From Jeotgalibacillus malaysiensis (lineage in GTDB: Bacteria; Bacillota; Bacilli; Bacillales; Jeotgalibacillaceae), in contig CP009416.1 of assembly GCA_000818095.1 (NCBI GenBank), forward strand, positions 1,286,501-1,350,500: DNA of 64,000 bases. Direction: 5' to 3'. How positions within the stretch are numbered: the stretch's first letter is position 1; each line of letters begins with the position of its first letter. The translations under genes were made by a program, and so were the position numbers. Below the pieces are notes generated by a model that was given only the letters and a program-made list of their open reading frames with translations, was not told where the DNA came from and searched no databases. Positions 1-9,221 of the stretch are shown piece by piece.

Positions 1-1
1 C

Positions 2-295
2 TTTAAACTGCCAATGAGTGATGAGGAAATTGATGAACAGTTGAAGGTACTTGAAGCATATGACCTCAGTCTTCATCCTGAAAAGCTGAACAATAGACCG
101 CTTATGTTCTGGCACGGCAAGGCTGATACAGTTGTTCCTTATGAGCCGACATATGCATTTTTCAAATCTATCCATCAGGCCTATGATAACAAGGAAAACC
201 TCAAATTTATAACTGAAGAGACTGAAGGTCATAAAGTGACAAGAAAAGGGTTGCTTGAAACCATTAAGTGGTTTGATCTTCATATGCAAACCTGA
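2..295 (+). CDS. alpha/beta hydrolase (YitV-like), C-terminal part only
   Basis: The frame is open to the left edge of the window, so this is the 3' end of a longer gene; an internal ATG at 14 is probably not its start. The visible 97 codons show the end of an alpha/beta-hydrolase fold: FWHGKADTVVPYEP carries the usual acid-residue loop and EGHKVT carries the histidine expected near the C terminus of serine hydrolases. The nucleophile would lie outside the window. The next gene is a YitW-like protein; yitV-yitW is the B. subtilis order, which supports a YitV-type esterase. The substrate cannot be told. Confidence 0.75.
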   Translation, partial: FKLPMSDEEIDEQLKVLEAYDLSLHPEKLNNRPLMFWHGKADTVVPYEPTYAFFKSIHQAYDNKENLKFITEETEGHKVTRKGLLETIKWFDLHMQT

Positions 296-355
296 CAGTT
301 TCAGTGAACGCATTTTTTTGTTATGATAAAGGCAAAGCGTTAAAGGAGTGATTGG

Positions 356-664
356 ATGGATCAGGATACTAAAGACAGCATCATGGGTGCCCTTGAACAG
401 GTTATTGACCCTGAGCTTGGTATTGATATCGTAAACTTAGGCCTTGTCTATGATGTGTTTATGGACGATGCAGGAAATACAGAAGTTAAGATGACATTGA
501 CATCTATGGGTTGTCCGCTTGCACCGGTTATTGTTGACCAGGTAAAAGCAGCACTTGCAGATGTACCAGAAGTAAAAGAAGTAGACGTTAATATTGTCTG
601 GAGCCCGCCATGGAGCAAAGACAATATGTCACGCTACGCTAAGATCGCGTTGGGTATTACGTGA
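356..664 (+). CDS. yitW: MIP18/DUF59 family iron-sulfur assembly protein (YitW-like)
   Basis: A 102-residue single-domain protein of the DUF59/MIP18 family, linked to Fe-S cluster assembly or maturation. Typical features are IDPELGIDIVNLGLVY near the N terminus, TSMGCPLAP with the conserved cysteine in the middle, and VWSPPWSKDNMS near the C terminus. An AAAGGAGTG ribosome binding site sits about 10 bases before the ATG. It lies 60 bases after the hydrolase gene and ends at a clear terminator. Length is normal for the family. The exact client proteins are not known from sequence. Confidence 0.9.
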   Translation: MDQDTKDSIMGALEQVIDPELGIDIVNLGLVYDVFMDDAGNTEVKMTLTSMGCPLAPVIVDQVKAALADVPEVKEVDVNIVWSPPWSKDNMSRYAKIALGIT

Positions 665-679
665 TCAACCAAATGAAAA

Positions 680-714
680 ACCGCTGGATCCTTAATGGGT
701 TCAGCGGTTTTTTT
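680..714 (+). terminator. rho-independent terminator after the yitW-like gene
   Basis: ACCGCTG-GATCC pairs with GGGTT-CAGCGGT around a short TTAAT loop and is followed by seven or more T residues. Confidence 0.85.
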
Positions 715-959
715 GTAGAAAATGTTTTTCAGCGGGGGTGGGTGCTTAGCGGTAAAGGCTATAAGCGTTCAAATAACGAAAAAGGTGATAGTAATCATGG
801 GATAGGTGTAAGAATAATATGCATAGATGACAGATAAAATTTGCCCTTGGTCGAAGAGTATCGAATAAAACTCATTAGTGTCAGAAAAATTCAAAATACC
901 GATAGATTTATTGCAAAAGGTGAACGAATTCCAGCCACCTCAACTTTCACTCCCCACTC
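715..959. other. intergenic stretch with no supported gene
   Basis: About 245 bases between two terminators facing each other. I see no open frame with a ribosome binding site, no strong hairpin and no recognisable RNA motif. Confidence 0.5.
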
Positions 960-991
960 AAAAAAGGCTCAGCCGTCAACACGGCCAAGCC
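960..991 (-). terminator. terminator of uppP
   Basis: GGCTCAGCCGT pairs imperfectly with ACGGCCAAGCC across CAAC; on the minus strand the stem is followed by a run of T (the A run at 960-965 on the plus strand). It lies about 60 bases after the uppP stop codon. Confidence 0.7.
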
Positions 992-1049
992 CTCCAATAA
1001 TTAAATGAAACAATTACCTATATGCAACGTACATAAGGAAACCAATTCT

Positions 1050-1880
1050 TTATGAAATCCAAAGGACAAGTAAAACAATTGGACCTACTGTCAGACAGTA
1101 AATCGCAAAATAAATCAGATTACCCTTCGCCATAATATTCATAAACCACTTAAGCGAGAAGTATGAAGCAATGAGTGATGCGATAAATGCCAGCAGGTAA
1201 GGCAGCCACAGGTCAGCAAGATTATCATCCTGCAGAAAATCTGAAAAGCTCAGTACCATACCGCCAAGGCTTACAGGGACAAACAGCAGGAAAGAATAGC
1301 GCAGTGCTGTTTCCTGGTGAATCCCTCTTGCCATAGCTGCGACAATTGTTGCACCGCTCCGGCTGATACCCGGTATCAGTGCGATTGCCTGAGCACCACC
1401 GATGATTAATGCATCCTTAATAGACATTCCGCTCTCGCCGCGTTTACCACGCAGGTTTCTGATCAAAAATAATGCGATACCTGTGATCATTAATGTAATC
1501 GCAACCGTCTGAGGGCCTGAAAGACGTGAAATATCATCATCAAACAGAACGCCGATTACACCGGCAGGAATTGTACCGATAATCAGATACAAAATAAAGT
1601 TGAATTCAGTTTTATCTTCAGGCTTTCTTGTTTTTATGTAGCCGAGGCCTCTGGTGATCAGACGCATAATATCTTCTCTGAAAACGAGCAAAACTGCGAT
1701 CAGTGAAGCTGAGTTCACCATTAATTCAAACGTAAAGTTGTTTCCTTCAATTTCAATACCGAGAAAATATTGTGCCAGCTGAAGATGTCCGCTGGATGAG
1801 ATTGGAATCGGTTCAGTAAATCCCTGAAACAATCCGAGAAAAGTAAATTTTAATAGTAACCAAAGCTGTTCAATTTCCAT
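1050..1880 (-). CDS. uppP: undecaprenyl-diphosphatase (UppP/BacA)
   Basis: Membrane enzyme that dephosphorylates undecaprenyl pyrophosphate, recycling the lipid carrier for peptidoglycan and teichoic acid synthesis; also gives bacitracin tolerance. Both family signatures are present: [14 protein letters not shown] near the N terminus and [10 protein letters not shown] in the middle, with several hydrophobic helices. The frame extends upstream, but GGAGG lies 6 bases before the ATG at 1880, giving 276 residues, the usual length. The upstream in-frame ATG at about 1889 would place that GGAGG inside the gene. It is transcribed away from clpB and ends at the terminator at 960-991. Confidence 0.93.
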   Translation of the reverse strand: MEIEQLWLLLKFTFLGLFQGFTEPIPISSSGHLQLAQYFLGIEIEGNNFTFELMVNSASLIAVLLVFREDIMRLITRGLGYIKTRKPEDKTEFNFILYLIIGTIPAGVIGVLFDDDISRLSGPQTVAITLMITGIALFLIRNLRGKRGESGMSIKDALIIGGAQAIALIPGISRSGATIVAAMARGIHQETALRYSFLLFVPVSLGGMVLSFSDFLQDDNLADLWLPYLLAFIASLIASYFSLKWFMNIMAKGNLIYFAIYCLTVGPIVLLVLWIS

Positions 1881-1954
1881 AAAATCCTCCATTATTTTAG
1901 CATCACACGCTCTTAATTTAACCACCGAAAAGGGAAGATGTAAAGTGCTGGTTC

Positions 1955-1984
1955 TTTACAATTTGATGAAGAGAATGATAAAAT
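1955..1984 (+). promoter_or_regulatory. SigA-type promoter of clpB
   Basis: TTTACA, an 18-base spacer and TAAAAT; the predicted start near 1991 falls at the edge of the CtsR operator. Confidence 0.65.
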
Positions 1985-1993
1985 ACGACAAAA

Positions 1994-2010
1994 GGTCAAA
2001 GAAGGTCAAA
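1994..2010 (+). promoter_or_regulatory. CtsR heat-shock operator
   Basis: Two direct GGTCAAA heptads separated by GAA (GGTCAAAGAAGGTCAAA), an exact match to the CtsR consensus of tandem heptads with a 3-base spacer. It sits between the clpB promoter and its ribosome binding site, where bound repressor would block transcription. CtsR itself is not encoded in the window. Confidence 0.9.
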
Positions 2011-2021
2011 GGAGTGATCGG

Positions 2022-4598
2022 ATGAAATTGGATCAAATGACATACAGTGTGCAGGACGCATTTGCAGAAGGAAAAGAGCTCGCAGTGAATAGTCAGCATT
2101 CTTCTATTGATATAGAACATGTCTTCGCCGCAATGCTGAATAACGATTTTACAGGACGTCTTTTAACTGGTATCGAACTTGATGTGGCTGAGGTCAAAGC
2201 CTATATTTCAAACAGACTTTCCTCATTTCCAGTGATTCATTCTGAAGGGTATGATCCTGTTTTTGCCGGGGACGTCGGGTTGTGGCTGAAAAAATCCGAA
2301 GAGATAATGAAAGAGTATACGGATGAGTTTCTATCATTAGAACATCTGATGCTCGGTCTTATGCAACTGCCACACCTTGACACAGTAAAGTATTTGTACA
2401 CAAATAGTAAAGGGCCTGATGCGTTAAAACAGGTAATCGATGAGATCAGAGGGGGAAGAAGAGTGACAACTCAAAATCCTGAAGTAGCATATGAAGCACT
2501 ATCCAAATACGGACGCGACTTAGTGGAAGAAGTGAAAAAAGGAAAAATGGATCCTGTCATCGGGCGTGATGCAGAAATCAGACACGTTATCAGAATCCTG
2601 TCCCGTAAAACAAAAAATAACCCTGTTCTGATCGGTGAACCGGGTGTTGGTAAAACCGCTATTGTAGAAGGACTTGCACAGCGGATTGTCAGAAAGGATG
2701 TACCTGAAGGACTTAAGGATAAAATTGTCTTTGAACTTGATATGAGCGCGCTTGTAGCAGGTGCAAAGTTTCGGGGGGAATTTGAGGAAAGACTGAAAGC
2801 GGTACTTGCTGAAGTGAAAAATAGCGATGGACAGATCATCCTGTTTATTGATGAATTACACATGATTGTGGGTGCCGGGAAAACGGAAGGTTCAATGGAT
2901 GCAGGAAATATGCTGAAGCCGATGCTTGCTCGTGGCGAAATTCACTGTATTGGTGCGACTACATTAAATGAACACAGACAGTATATCGAAAAAGATCCTG
3001 CGCTTGAACGGAGATTCCAGCAGGTCATGGTGCAAGAGCCGGATGAAGATGATACAGTTTCGATTCTGAGAGGACTGAAAGAGCGTTTTGAGCTCCACCA
3101 CGGTGTCAGAATTCACGACAGTGCGATTGTTGCTGCTGCAAAACTGTCTGAGCGCTACATTACAGACCGGTTTCTGCCGGATAAAGCGATTGACCTGATT
3201 GATGAAGCCTGCGCCATGATCAGAACCGAAATTGACTCCATGCCACAGGAATTAGATGAAGCCTTCCGCCGCGTCATGCAGCTTGAAATTGAAGAAGAGG
3301 CGCTTGCAAAAGAGAAAGATCCGGCAAGTATGGAGCGTCTGAATAAACTTCGTCTGGAACTGGCTGAACTGAAGGAACAGGCAGAGGTAATGAAGGCCAA
3401 GTGGGAAGGCGAAAAGCAGTCCCTGGTTGGTATTCAGGAGAAAAAAGAAGAGCTTGATAAGCTGAGAAGAGAGCTTGAGGATGCTGAGAATAACTATGAT
3501 CTGTCAAAAGCTGCTGAGCTGAAGCACGGTCATATCCCTAAGCTTGAAAAGGAAATTAAAGCACTTGAAGCTGAAAATGAACAATCACGTGATGAAAACC
3601 GTCTGCTGAGAGAAGAAGTGTCAGAAGAAGAGATTGCTTCGATTGTTGCAAGGTGGACGGGAATCCCGGTGAACAGATTAATAGAAGAAGAACGTCAAAA
3701 ACTGCTGAGACTTGAAGATACGCTTCAGGAAAGAGTCATTGGACAGCAGGAAGCTGTCGTAGCTGTCAGTGAAGCAGTCTTAAGAGCACGTGCAGGCATT
3801 AAAGATCCTGATCGCCCAATTGGTTCATTTATATTCCTTGGACCAACAGGTGTCGGTAAAACAGAACTCGCCAAATCACTGGCTTTCACACTTTTCGATA
3901 GTGAGGATCAAATGGTCAGGATCGATATGTCTGAGTACATGGAAAAGCATGCTGTATCAAGACTGATTGGTGCACCACCAGGATATATCGGGTATGAAGA
4001 GGGTGGCCAGCTGACTGAAGCTGTCAGAAGAAAGCCTTATTCAGTCATCCTGCTGGATGAAATTGAAAAGGCGCATCCTGAAGTGTTTAATATTCTTCTG
4101 CAGATGCTTGATGAAGGTAGAATCACTGACTCTAAAGGACGTACAGTAGATTTTAAAAACACAATCATTATTATGACCTCTAATATCGGCTCAAGTCATT
4201 TGCTAGAACAATCCGGTGATATCGAGCAGGCACGGGATCTTGTCATGGAAGACCTTCACCGCCATTTCAGACCTGAGCTTTTAAACAGAATGGATGACAT
4301 TGTACTATTTAATCCTCTGACAGAAAGTCATATGAAGGGAATCGTCTATAAGATGATGGAAGAACTGCAGGAGCGGTTAACTGAGCAGCACATTACACTC
4401 GAATTGTCAGATGAAACAGTCGGCTATATTGCTAAGACTGCTTATAATCCATCTTTCGGTGCCCGACCGTTAAAGCGTTATATTCAAAAAGAAATTGAAA
4501 CGCTTATTGCAAAAGAGCTGTTAAAAGGAAATATAAAGCCACACAGTCATATTCTGATCGAGCGTGAGAATGAACAATACAAGATTATACACAAATAA
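2022..4598 (+). CDS. clpB: ATP-dependent disaggregase ClpB
   Basis: Hexameric AAA+ chaperone that pulls apart aggregated proteins with DnaK after heat stress. Order of parts: Clp N-domain (about 1-145), first AAA domain with Walker A GEPGVGKT at about 205 and Walker B LFIDELH, a long coiled-coil M-domain (about 400-520), second AAA domain with Walker A GPTGVGKT at about 607, then the C-terminal small domain with [11 protein letters not shown]. The 858-residue length and long M-domain distinguish ClpB from ClpC and ClpE. B. subtilis 168 lacks clpB, so this is a difference from the otherwise similar region. Expression should be repressed by CtsR through the site just upstream. Confidence 0.95.
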   Translation: MKLDQMTYSVQDAFAEGKELAVNSQHSSIDIEHVFAAMLNNDFTGRLLTGIELDVAEVKAYISNRLSSFPVIHSEGYDPVFAGDVGLWLKKSEEIMKEYTDEFLSLEHLMLGLMQLPHLDTVKYLYTNSKGPDALKQVIDEIRGGRRVTTQNPEVAYEALSKYGRDLVEEVKKGKMDPVIGRDAEIRHVIRILSRKTKNNPVLIGEPGVGKTAIVEGLAQRIVRKDVPEGLKDKIVFELDMSALVAGAKFRGEFEERLKAVLAEVKNSDGQIILFIDELHMIVGAGKTEGSMDAGNMLKPMLARGEIHCIGATTLNEHRQYIEKDPALERRFQQVMVQEPDEDDTVSILRGLKERFELHHGVRIHDSAIVAAAKLSERYITDRFLPDKAIDLIDEACAMIRTEIDSMPQELDEAFRRVMQLEIEEEALAKEKDPASMERLNKLRLELAELKEQAEVMKAKWEGEKQSLVGIQEKKEELDKLRRELEDAENNYDLSKAAELKHGHIPKLEKEIKALEAENEQSRDENRLLREEVSEEEIASIVARWTGIPVNRLIEEERQKLLRLEDTLQERVIGQQEAVVAVSEAVLRARAGIKDPDRPIGSFIFLGPTGVGKTELAKSLAFTLFDSEDQMVRIDMSEYMEKHAVSRLIGAPPGYIGYEEGGQLTEAVRRKPYSVILLDEIEKAHPEVFNILLQMLDEGRITDSKGRTVDFKNTIIIMTSNIGSSHLLEQSGDIEQARDLVMEDLHRHFRPELLNRMDDIVLFNPLTESHMKGIVYKMMEELQERLTEQHITLELSDETVGYIAKTAYNPSFGARPLKRYIQKEIETLIAKELLKGNIKPHSHILIERENEQYKIIHK

Positions 4599-4636
4599 AA
4601 AATCATGATCCCTGTTTTCGGGGATCATGATTTTTT
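4599..4636. terminator. bidirectional terminator between clpB and yjzD
   Basis: AATCATGATCCC pairs with GGGATCATGATT across a short loop, with A-rich left and T-rich right flanks, so it can end both converging genes. It overlaps the last two bases of the yjzD stop codon. Confidence 0.9.
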
Positions 4637-4829
4637 ATTGATGTTCAGCAGGCTGAGGTTTTGGAATAATTGTACCAAGTACAAATAGCAGTACAGTTAC
4701 AATCACTGCGATAATGTTAGCCGTCATGAACTCGTAAGGAACACCGTTCATTGAGCTGACAACATAAGCCATCATGTGTGTTAAAAGGAACGTCCAGAAT
4801 AATGTGAAGAAATATGCCAAAGGATTCAC
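4635..4829 (-). CDS. yjzD: DUF2929 family small membrane protein (YjzD)
   Basis: A 64-residue protein with two hydrophobic helices (YFFTLFWTFLLTHMMAYVV and IIAVIVTVLLFVLGTII) and a conserved-looking HMMAYVVSSMNG loop, matching the YjzD/DUF2929 family found next to comZ-fabH in Bacillus. The listed start is GTG. A TTG three codons later has AGGTGA five bases upstream and is an equally plausible start, shortening the protein by three residues. Function is unknown. Confidence 0.75.
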   Translation of the reverse strand: MNPLAYFFTLFWTFLLTHMMAYVVSSMNGVPYEFMTANIIAVIVTVLLFVLGTIIPKPQPAEHQ

Positions 4830-4937
4830 CTCATTTCGAAAAAATACATCGCTTTCATTTTAGCACAGTTTTTTAGAAAAGAAATGTCGAATCAATGAAT
4901 TCATCATGAAATTCAGTTATGATATTAAAATAATTGC

Positions 4938-5111
4938 TATGTTAAAGGTGGCTGTTAATTGCAGCTCCAGGGGGGACGCTTTCCGCAGGGACGGCTGTGA
5001 GCCTCCTCGGCTTCGCCTGTAGGGTCTCACCTGTCCGTCTTCTCCTGCTGGAGTCGCCCCCCTTCAGCTACAATTAACAGCTGTGCAGGTATGACACAGG
5101 TCTTTAACATA
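4938..5111. repeat. dispersed repeat, flank type I, full copy
   Basis: About 174 bp bounded by TATGTTAAAG on the left and CTTTAACATA on the right (terminal inverted repeat). Inside are GCTGTTAATTG and CAATTAACAGC, then a GC-rich core with GACGCTTTCCGCAGGGACGG, GAGCCTCCTCG, GGGTCTCACCTGTCCGTC and CTGGAGTCGCC. The same core occurs at 5366-5494 and 30746-30870 in the opposite orientation, and a shortened copy lies at 60737-60851. No reading frame. Core sequences like this are, from memory, common between genes in Bacillaceae. Confidence 0.85.
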
Positions 5112-5149
5112 ACTAAATTATTAAAAAGGAAAAAAGAGGAGAGAGTCAA

Positions 5150-5332
5150 ATGGCAGACGATAAAACAATGGAATTTATGCAGATTGCAATGAAATACCTA
5201 CCGGAAGCAAAAGCAAAAATGGATGAAGCGGGTATTGAAGTATCAGTAGAATCCCTCCAGCCATTCATGGCTATATTCGCAAAAGCAATGAACGATGCTT
5301 ACGAGCTAGGGAAAGCTGACGCAGAGAAATAA
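5150..5332 (+). CDS. comZ: ComZ family protein
   Basis: A 60-residue, probably helical protein containing FMQIAMKYLPEAKAKMDEAGI and AYELGKADA, the pattern of ComZ. In B. subtilis comZ follows med just upstream of fabHA and its product is described as a negative factor for late competence (comG) expression. Here it keeps its place before fabH, but med is not present upstream. GAGGAGAG provides the ribosome binding site. A dispersed repeat lies on each side, which may affect its transcription. Confidence 0.85.
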   Translation: MADDKTMEFMQIAMKYLPEAKAKMDEAGIEVSVESLQPFMAIFAKAMNDAYELGKADAEK

Positions 5333-5365
5333 AAGAGAAAATAGCATATAGATCAGTAATATTTG

Positions 5366-5494
5366 AGGTGAGCGTAGCGTAGGGCGGCGACTCCACCGGG
5401 ATAAAACGGACAGGCGAGACCCAGCAGGCGCGCAGCGACGAGGAGGCTCACCGCCGTTCCCGGGGAAAGCGTCCGCCCGGAGCGCAGCGAGCGG
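5366..5494. repeat. dispersed repeat, flank type II, full copy
   Basis: Contains GGCGGCGACTCC, ACGGACAGGCGAGACCC, CGAGGAGGCTCACCGCCG and GGAAAGCGTCCGCC: the reverse complement of the core at 4938-5111 but with different flanks (AGCGTAGCG on the left, GGAGCGCAGCGAGCGG on the right). Much richer in G and C than surrounding DNA. Confidence 0.85.
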
Positions 5495-5505
5495 GTTATT
5501 TTTTC

Positions 5506-5534
5506 AGCTAAGACTAAAATGTCTTAGCTTTTTT
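5506..5534 (+). terminator. terminator after comZ and the repeat
   Basis: AGCTAAGAC, loop TAAAAT, GTCTTAGCT, then TTTTTT. It insulates fabH from upstream transcription. Confidence 0.85.
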
Positions 5535-5558
5535 ATTACATAACAATCCCAGCATCAG

Positions 5559-5604
5559 TTGAAAACAAATTCATTATCATATATTATTAGTACCAACTCA
5601 TAAT
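5559..5604 (+). promoter_or_regulatory. fabH promoter with FapR-like operator
   Basis: TTGAAA (5559), 17-base spacer, TATTAT (5582). TTAGTACCAACTCATAA at 5587-5603 overlaps the -10 end and start site; its left half is identical to the FapR consensus TTAGTACC and the right half is degenerate (12 of 17 positions overall). The exact FapR box in front of fabI supports the reading. Confidence 0.65.
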
Positions 5605-5649
5605 ATATGATCATATCGATAGATAAAAAATCAGAAAGAAGGAAGATAT

Positions 5650-6585
5650 ATGCGTGCAGGTGCTTTAGGAGTAGGGCGTTACTTACCGGAAAGGGTCGTT
5701 ACTAATCTAGACCTTGAAAAACAAATGGACACTTCAGATGAATGGATCAGAACCCGTACAGGGATTGAAGAGCGCCGGATTGCCGGGGATGAAGTAGACA
5801 CTTCAGATATGGCATATGAAGCAGCCTTGAAGGCAATTGAACATGCAGGTACGAAAGCTGAAGACATCGACATGATCCTCGTGGCGACAGTGACCCCTGA
5901 CAGACCGTTTCCTTCTGTGGCGACAATTTTACAGGAGAGACTTGGTGCCACTAAGGCTGCAGCAATGGATCTATCAGCTGCATGTGCCGGATTTATGTAT
6001 GGCATGGTGACTGCAAAGCAATTTATTGAAAACGCAGGTTATAAGCAAGTCCTTGTAGTTGGTGTAGAAAAACTGAGTAAAATCACAAACTGGGACGACC
6101 GTAATACTGCTGTATTATTTGGAGACGGTGCTGGGGCAATGGTCTTAGGTCCGGTTGATGATGAGAAAGGGATTCTGTCATTTGAGCTCGGCTCTGATGG
6201 TTCAGGTGGTAAGCACCTTTATCAGGCGGAAGATGGCATTTATATGAATGGCCGTGAAGTATTCAAGTTTGCTGTACGACAAATGGGTGAATCAAGTATT
6301 AATGTCCTTGAAAAAGCAGGATTAACAAAAGAAGATGTCGATTATCTGATTCCGCATCAGGCAAACATCAGAATCATGGAAGCTTCAAGACAAAGACTTG
6401 AATTGCCGGTTGAAAAAATGTCTATGACTGTAAATAAATATGGCAATACGTCAGCAGCTTCAATTCCAATCTCATTAATAGAAGATCTTGAAGCAGGCAG
6501 AATTAAAGACGGAGACCTTCTTGTAATGGTTGGCTTTGGTGGCGGACTGACATGGGGCGCAATTGCAATGCGCTGGGGAAAATAA
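5650..6585 (+). CDS. fabH: beta-ketoacyl-ACP synthase III (FabH)
   Basis: Starts fatty acid elongation by condensing a (branched) acyl-CoA primer with malonyl-ACP. The Cys-His-Asn triad is visible: C112 in [11 protein letters not shown]236 in IPHQANIRI and N266 in YGNTSAAS; the glycine-rich [11 protein letters not shown] forms the usual C terminus. 311 residues, full length. The ATG follows AAAGAAGGAAG. fabF begins 31 bases after the stop, so the two form an operon as in B. subtilis fabHA-fabF. Confidence 0.95.
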   Translation: MRAGALGVGRYLPERVVTNLDLEKQMDTSDEWIRTRTGIEERRIAGDEVDTSDMAYEAALKAIEHAGTKAEDIDMILVATVTPDRPFPSVATILQERLGATKAAAMDLSAACAGFMYGMVTAKQFIENAGYKQVLVVGVEKLSKITNWDDRNTAVLFGDGAGAMVLGPVDDEKGILSFELGSDGSGGKHLYQAEDGIYMNGREVFKFAVRQMGESSINVLEKAGLTKEDVDYLIPHQANIRIMEASRQRLELPVEKMSMTVNKYGNTSAASIPISLIEDLEAGRIKDGDLLVMVGFGGGLTWGAIAMRWGK

Positions 6586-6616
6586 CTTAGCACAATAGAA
6601 ACAGGAGATGACAATA

Positions 6617-7852
6617 ATGACGAAAAGACGCGTTGTAGTAACAGGTCTTGGAATGGTTTCACCACTTGGGAATGATGTGGATACGACCTGGAAGAATATT
6701 ATTGACGGTAAATCGGGAATCGGTGAACTGACAAGATTAAATCAGGAAGAATTTCCTGCAAGGGCAGTCGCTGAATTAAAAGACTTTAATATTGAAGATT
6801 ATATAGAAAGAAAAGAAGCGAGAAAAATGGATCGTTTCACCCATTATGCAATCGTCGCTGCACGTGAAGCAGTGAAAGATTCAGGCCTGGATATCTCTGC
6901 TAATGCTGAGAGAACAGGTGTATGGATCGGTAGCGGGATCGGCGGGATGGAAACGTTCGAAAAGCAGTTTGAAACGTTCCAAAAGCGTGGATACAAGCGC
7001 GTCAGCCCATTCTTCGTTCCGATGATGATCCCTGATATGGCTGCAGGACAAGTGTCGATTGACCTTGGGGCAAAAGGAATGAATTCATGTACAGTTACTG
7101 CATGTGCAAGTGGAACGAATTCAATCGGAGATGCATTCAAGGTGATTCAGCGCGGCGATGCTGATGCGATGGTGACAGGAGGATCAGAAGCGCCGATCTC
7201 TCAGATGGCAATGGCAGGGTTTGTAGCTAACACTGCGCTGACACTAAATGAGGATGTGACAAAGGCCAGCCGCCCGTTTGATAAAAACCGAGACGGCTTT
7301 GTGATGGGAGAAGGCGCAGGAATTTTAGTCCTTGAAGAGCTTGAACATGCACTGGCAAGAGGCGCTGAAATCTATGCTGAAATCACAGGCTATGGCTCAA
7401 CTGGTGATGCGTATCACATTACAGCACCGGCGCCTGGTGGAGAAGGCGGGGTTCGTGCGATGAGACAATCTCTTGAAGATGCAGGTATAAAGCCTGAAGA
7501 AGTTGGTTACATTAACGCACATGGTACAAGTACACCATACAATGATAAATATGAAACAATGGCGATCAAGGAAGTATTCGGTGACCACGCTTATAAGCTT
7601 GCAGTCAGTTCAACAAAATCAATGACAGGTCATTTGCTTGGAGCGGCCGGTGGAGTTGAAGCAATATTCACTGTACTTGCACTTAAGAACAGTATATTGC
7701 CTCCAACGATTAACCTTGAAGAAGCAGATCCTGAATGCGATCTGGACTATGTACCTAACCAGGCACGTAAACAGGAAATCCGGGCTGCAGTCAGTAATTC
7801 CCTGGGATTCGGCGGCCATAATGCAACAATTGTATTCAAATCGTACGAGTAA
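6617..7852 (+). CDS. fabF: beta-ketoacyl-ACP synthase II (FabF)
   Basis: Elongating condensing enzyme of type II fatty acid synthesis. C163 in [10 protein letters not shown] is the acyl-binding nucleophile; [11 protein letters not shown] and [12 protein letters not shown] carry the two catalytic histidines; GGHNATIVF closes the protein. The first in-frame ATG at 6608 touches the AGGAG site, so the ATG at 6617 with about 9 bases spacing is preferred, giving 411 residues, the family norm. Second gene of the FapR-controlled fabH-fabF operon. Confidence 0.95.
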   Translation: MTKRRVVVTGLGMVSPLGNDVDTTWKNIIDGKSGIGELTRLNQEEFPARAVAELKDFNIEDYIERKEARKMDRFTHYAIVAAREAVKDSGLDISANAERTGVWIGSGIGGMETFEKQFETFQKRGYKRVSPFFVPMMIPDMAAGQVSIDLGAKGMNSCTVTACASGTNSIGDAFKVIQRGDADAMVTGGSEAPISQMAMAGFVANTALTLNEDVTKASRPFDKNRDGFVMGEGAGILVLEELEHALARGAEIYAEITGYGSTGDAYHITAPAPGGEGGVRAMRQSLEDAGIKPEEVGYINAHGTSTPYNDKYETMAIKEVFGDHAYKLAVSSTKSMTGHLLGAAGGVEAIFTVLALKNSILPPTINLEEADPECDLDYVPNQARKQEIRAAVSNSLGFGGHNATIVFKSYE

Positions 7853-7867
7853 TATCGACATACCAAG

Positions 7868-7900
7868 GCAGGGTTTGCGACAAGCAACCCTGTTTTTTTT
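7868..7900 (+). terminator. terminator of fabH-fabF
   Basis: CAGGGTTTGC, loop GACAA, GCAACCCTG, then nine T residues. Confidence 0.9.
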
Positions 7901-7908
7901 TATGAATA

Positions 7909-7926
7909 TGAATGAATATTCATGCA
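7909..7926. promoter_or_regulatory. FadR-like operator upstream of the app operon
   Basis: TGAATGAATATTCATGCA matches the B. subtilis FadR (YsiA) consensus TGAATGAMTANTCATTCA at 17 of 18 positions and is nearly palindromic. A TATAAT at 7938-7943 has no good -35, and the -35 position would fall inside this site. The only gene downstream is appD, 267 bases away. Confidence 0.55.
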
Positions 7927-8110
7927 TCCTATTGTAATATAATTCATTTTACCTATTAAAGTATGTTGAATAATAAAGTATTGTAAATATTACACCGATC
8001 ATTCGACCTTAAAAATATTTTTAAAATTTTTTTATTTCGACAAAACCCTTTAAAATCAACGCTTCTGGGATGGTGTGGGGGGGTAATTTCAAAGAATTAG
8101 AAAAAACAAG

Positions 8111-8139
8111 TTGAAATTGTAATCTATCTGTAATAGTAT
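8111..8139 (+). promoter_or_regulatory. promoter of the appDFABC operon
   Basis: TTGAAA, exactly 17 bases, TAGTAT, ending 53 bases before the appD start. The remainder of 7927-8192 is AT-rich with no other gene. Confidence 0.6.
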
Positions 8140-8192
8140 TTTATACAAATAATATAAATTGATTGAAAATAAGAAATATTAGAGGTGTTCAA

Positions 8193-9221
8193 ATGGTTAG
8201 AAAAACGGCAGGACAGAATGAGACACCACTTTTAGAGATCAAGGAGCTTCAGACAGGGTTTAAGATTGGTAAAGACTACTATAACGCTGTTGAAAAAGTA
8301 TCCTTGAAAGTCGACAGACGAAAAATTGTCGGAATAGTCGGAGAATCCGGCTGCGGTAAAAGTGTAATGTCACTGTCAGTTATGCAGCTTCTTCCTCAGG
8401 GGATCGGAAAGATCAGAGGGGGAGAAATTAAATTCGAAGGTAGAAATATTGAAAATCTTTCAGAACGCGAGATGAACAAAATCCGCGGAAAAGATATCTC
8501 AATGATTTTCCAGGAGCCGATGACTGCTCTTAATCCGGTATTTACAATCGGATATCAAATAGAAGAAGTGCTTCTCAATCACGAGAAGATTGATAAAAAA
8601 GAAGCTAGAAAGAAAAGTGTTGCACTATTAAAGAGCGTGGGAATTCCTAGACCGGAAAGTATTGTTGAAGAATATCCTCACCAGCTGTCAGGTGGTATGA
8701 GACAGCGTGTCATGATCGCAATGGCGATTGCATGTCAGCCTAAGCTGCTGATTGCAGACGAACCGACAACGGCACTTGACGTAACCGTACAGGCTCAGAT
8801 CCTTGAGCTGCTGAAGGATATTCAGGAAGTTAACGACATGGCTATTATCATGATTACGCATGACCTGGGCGTCGTCTCGGAAATCTGTGACGAGGTCATT
8901 GTTATGTACGCAGGAAAAATTGTAGAAAGAACAGATGTAATTGAACTGTTCGAAAACCCTAAACATCCATATACGCAGTTATTAATGAATGCAATTCCGA
9001 AAATGGATGAAGATGTTGAGACGCTTGCAACAATTGATGGTCTTGTACCTTCGATTCAAAAGATGCCTCAGACAGGATGCAGATTTGCTAACAGATGTCC
9101 AAAAGCAATGCCTGAGTGTACGAAGATTACACCTCTGCTGGCTGAAGATGAGCCTGGTCATGAAGTAGCCTGCATTCTATATGAGAACAGTAAACAGCCT
9201 GAAGGGGTGGGTGAAAGATGA
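8193..9221 (+). CDS. appD: oligopeptide ABC transporter ATP-binding protein AppD
   Basis: ATPase of a peptide importer. Walker A GESGCGKS, signature LSGGMRQRVMIAMA, Walker B LLIADEPTTALD, switch histidine in MITHDLG, then the C-terminal oligopeptide domain with the cysteine-rich GCRFANRCPKAMPEC. The frame can begin at a TTG at 8163, but AGAGGTG sits just before the ATG at 8193, giving 342 residues. First gene of a five-gene operon in the order D-F-A-B-C, and placed between fabF and trpS, exactly as B. subtilis app rather than opp. It overlaps appF by ATGA. Confidence 0.9.
   Translation: MVRKTAGQNETPLLEIKELQTGFKIGKDYYNAVEKVSLKVDRRKIVGIVGESGCGKSVMSLSVMQLLPQGIGKIRGGEIKFEGRNIENLSEREMNKIRGKDISMIFQEPMTALNPVFTIGYQIEEVLLNHEKIDKKEARKKSVALLKSVGIPRPESIVEEYPHQLSGGMRQRVMIAMAIACQPKLLIADEPTTALDVTVQAQILELLKDIQEVNDMAIIMITHDLGVVSEICDEVIVMYAGKIVERTDVIELFENPKHPYTQLLMNAIPKMDEDVETLATIDGLVPSIQKMPQTGCRFANRCPKAMPECTKITPLLAEDEPGHEVACILYENSKQPEGVGER

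Noticed and set aside
1881-1925. Longer N terminus of UppP
   Set aside because: It would place the clear GGAGG site inside the gene and adds residues absent from the family.
2471-2863. Open frame of 130 codons on the minus strand inside clpB
   Set aside because: Ser/Pro-rich, no ribosome binding site, and a mirror of the clpB coding frame.
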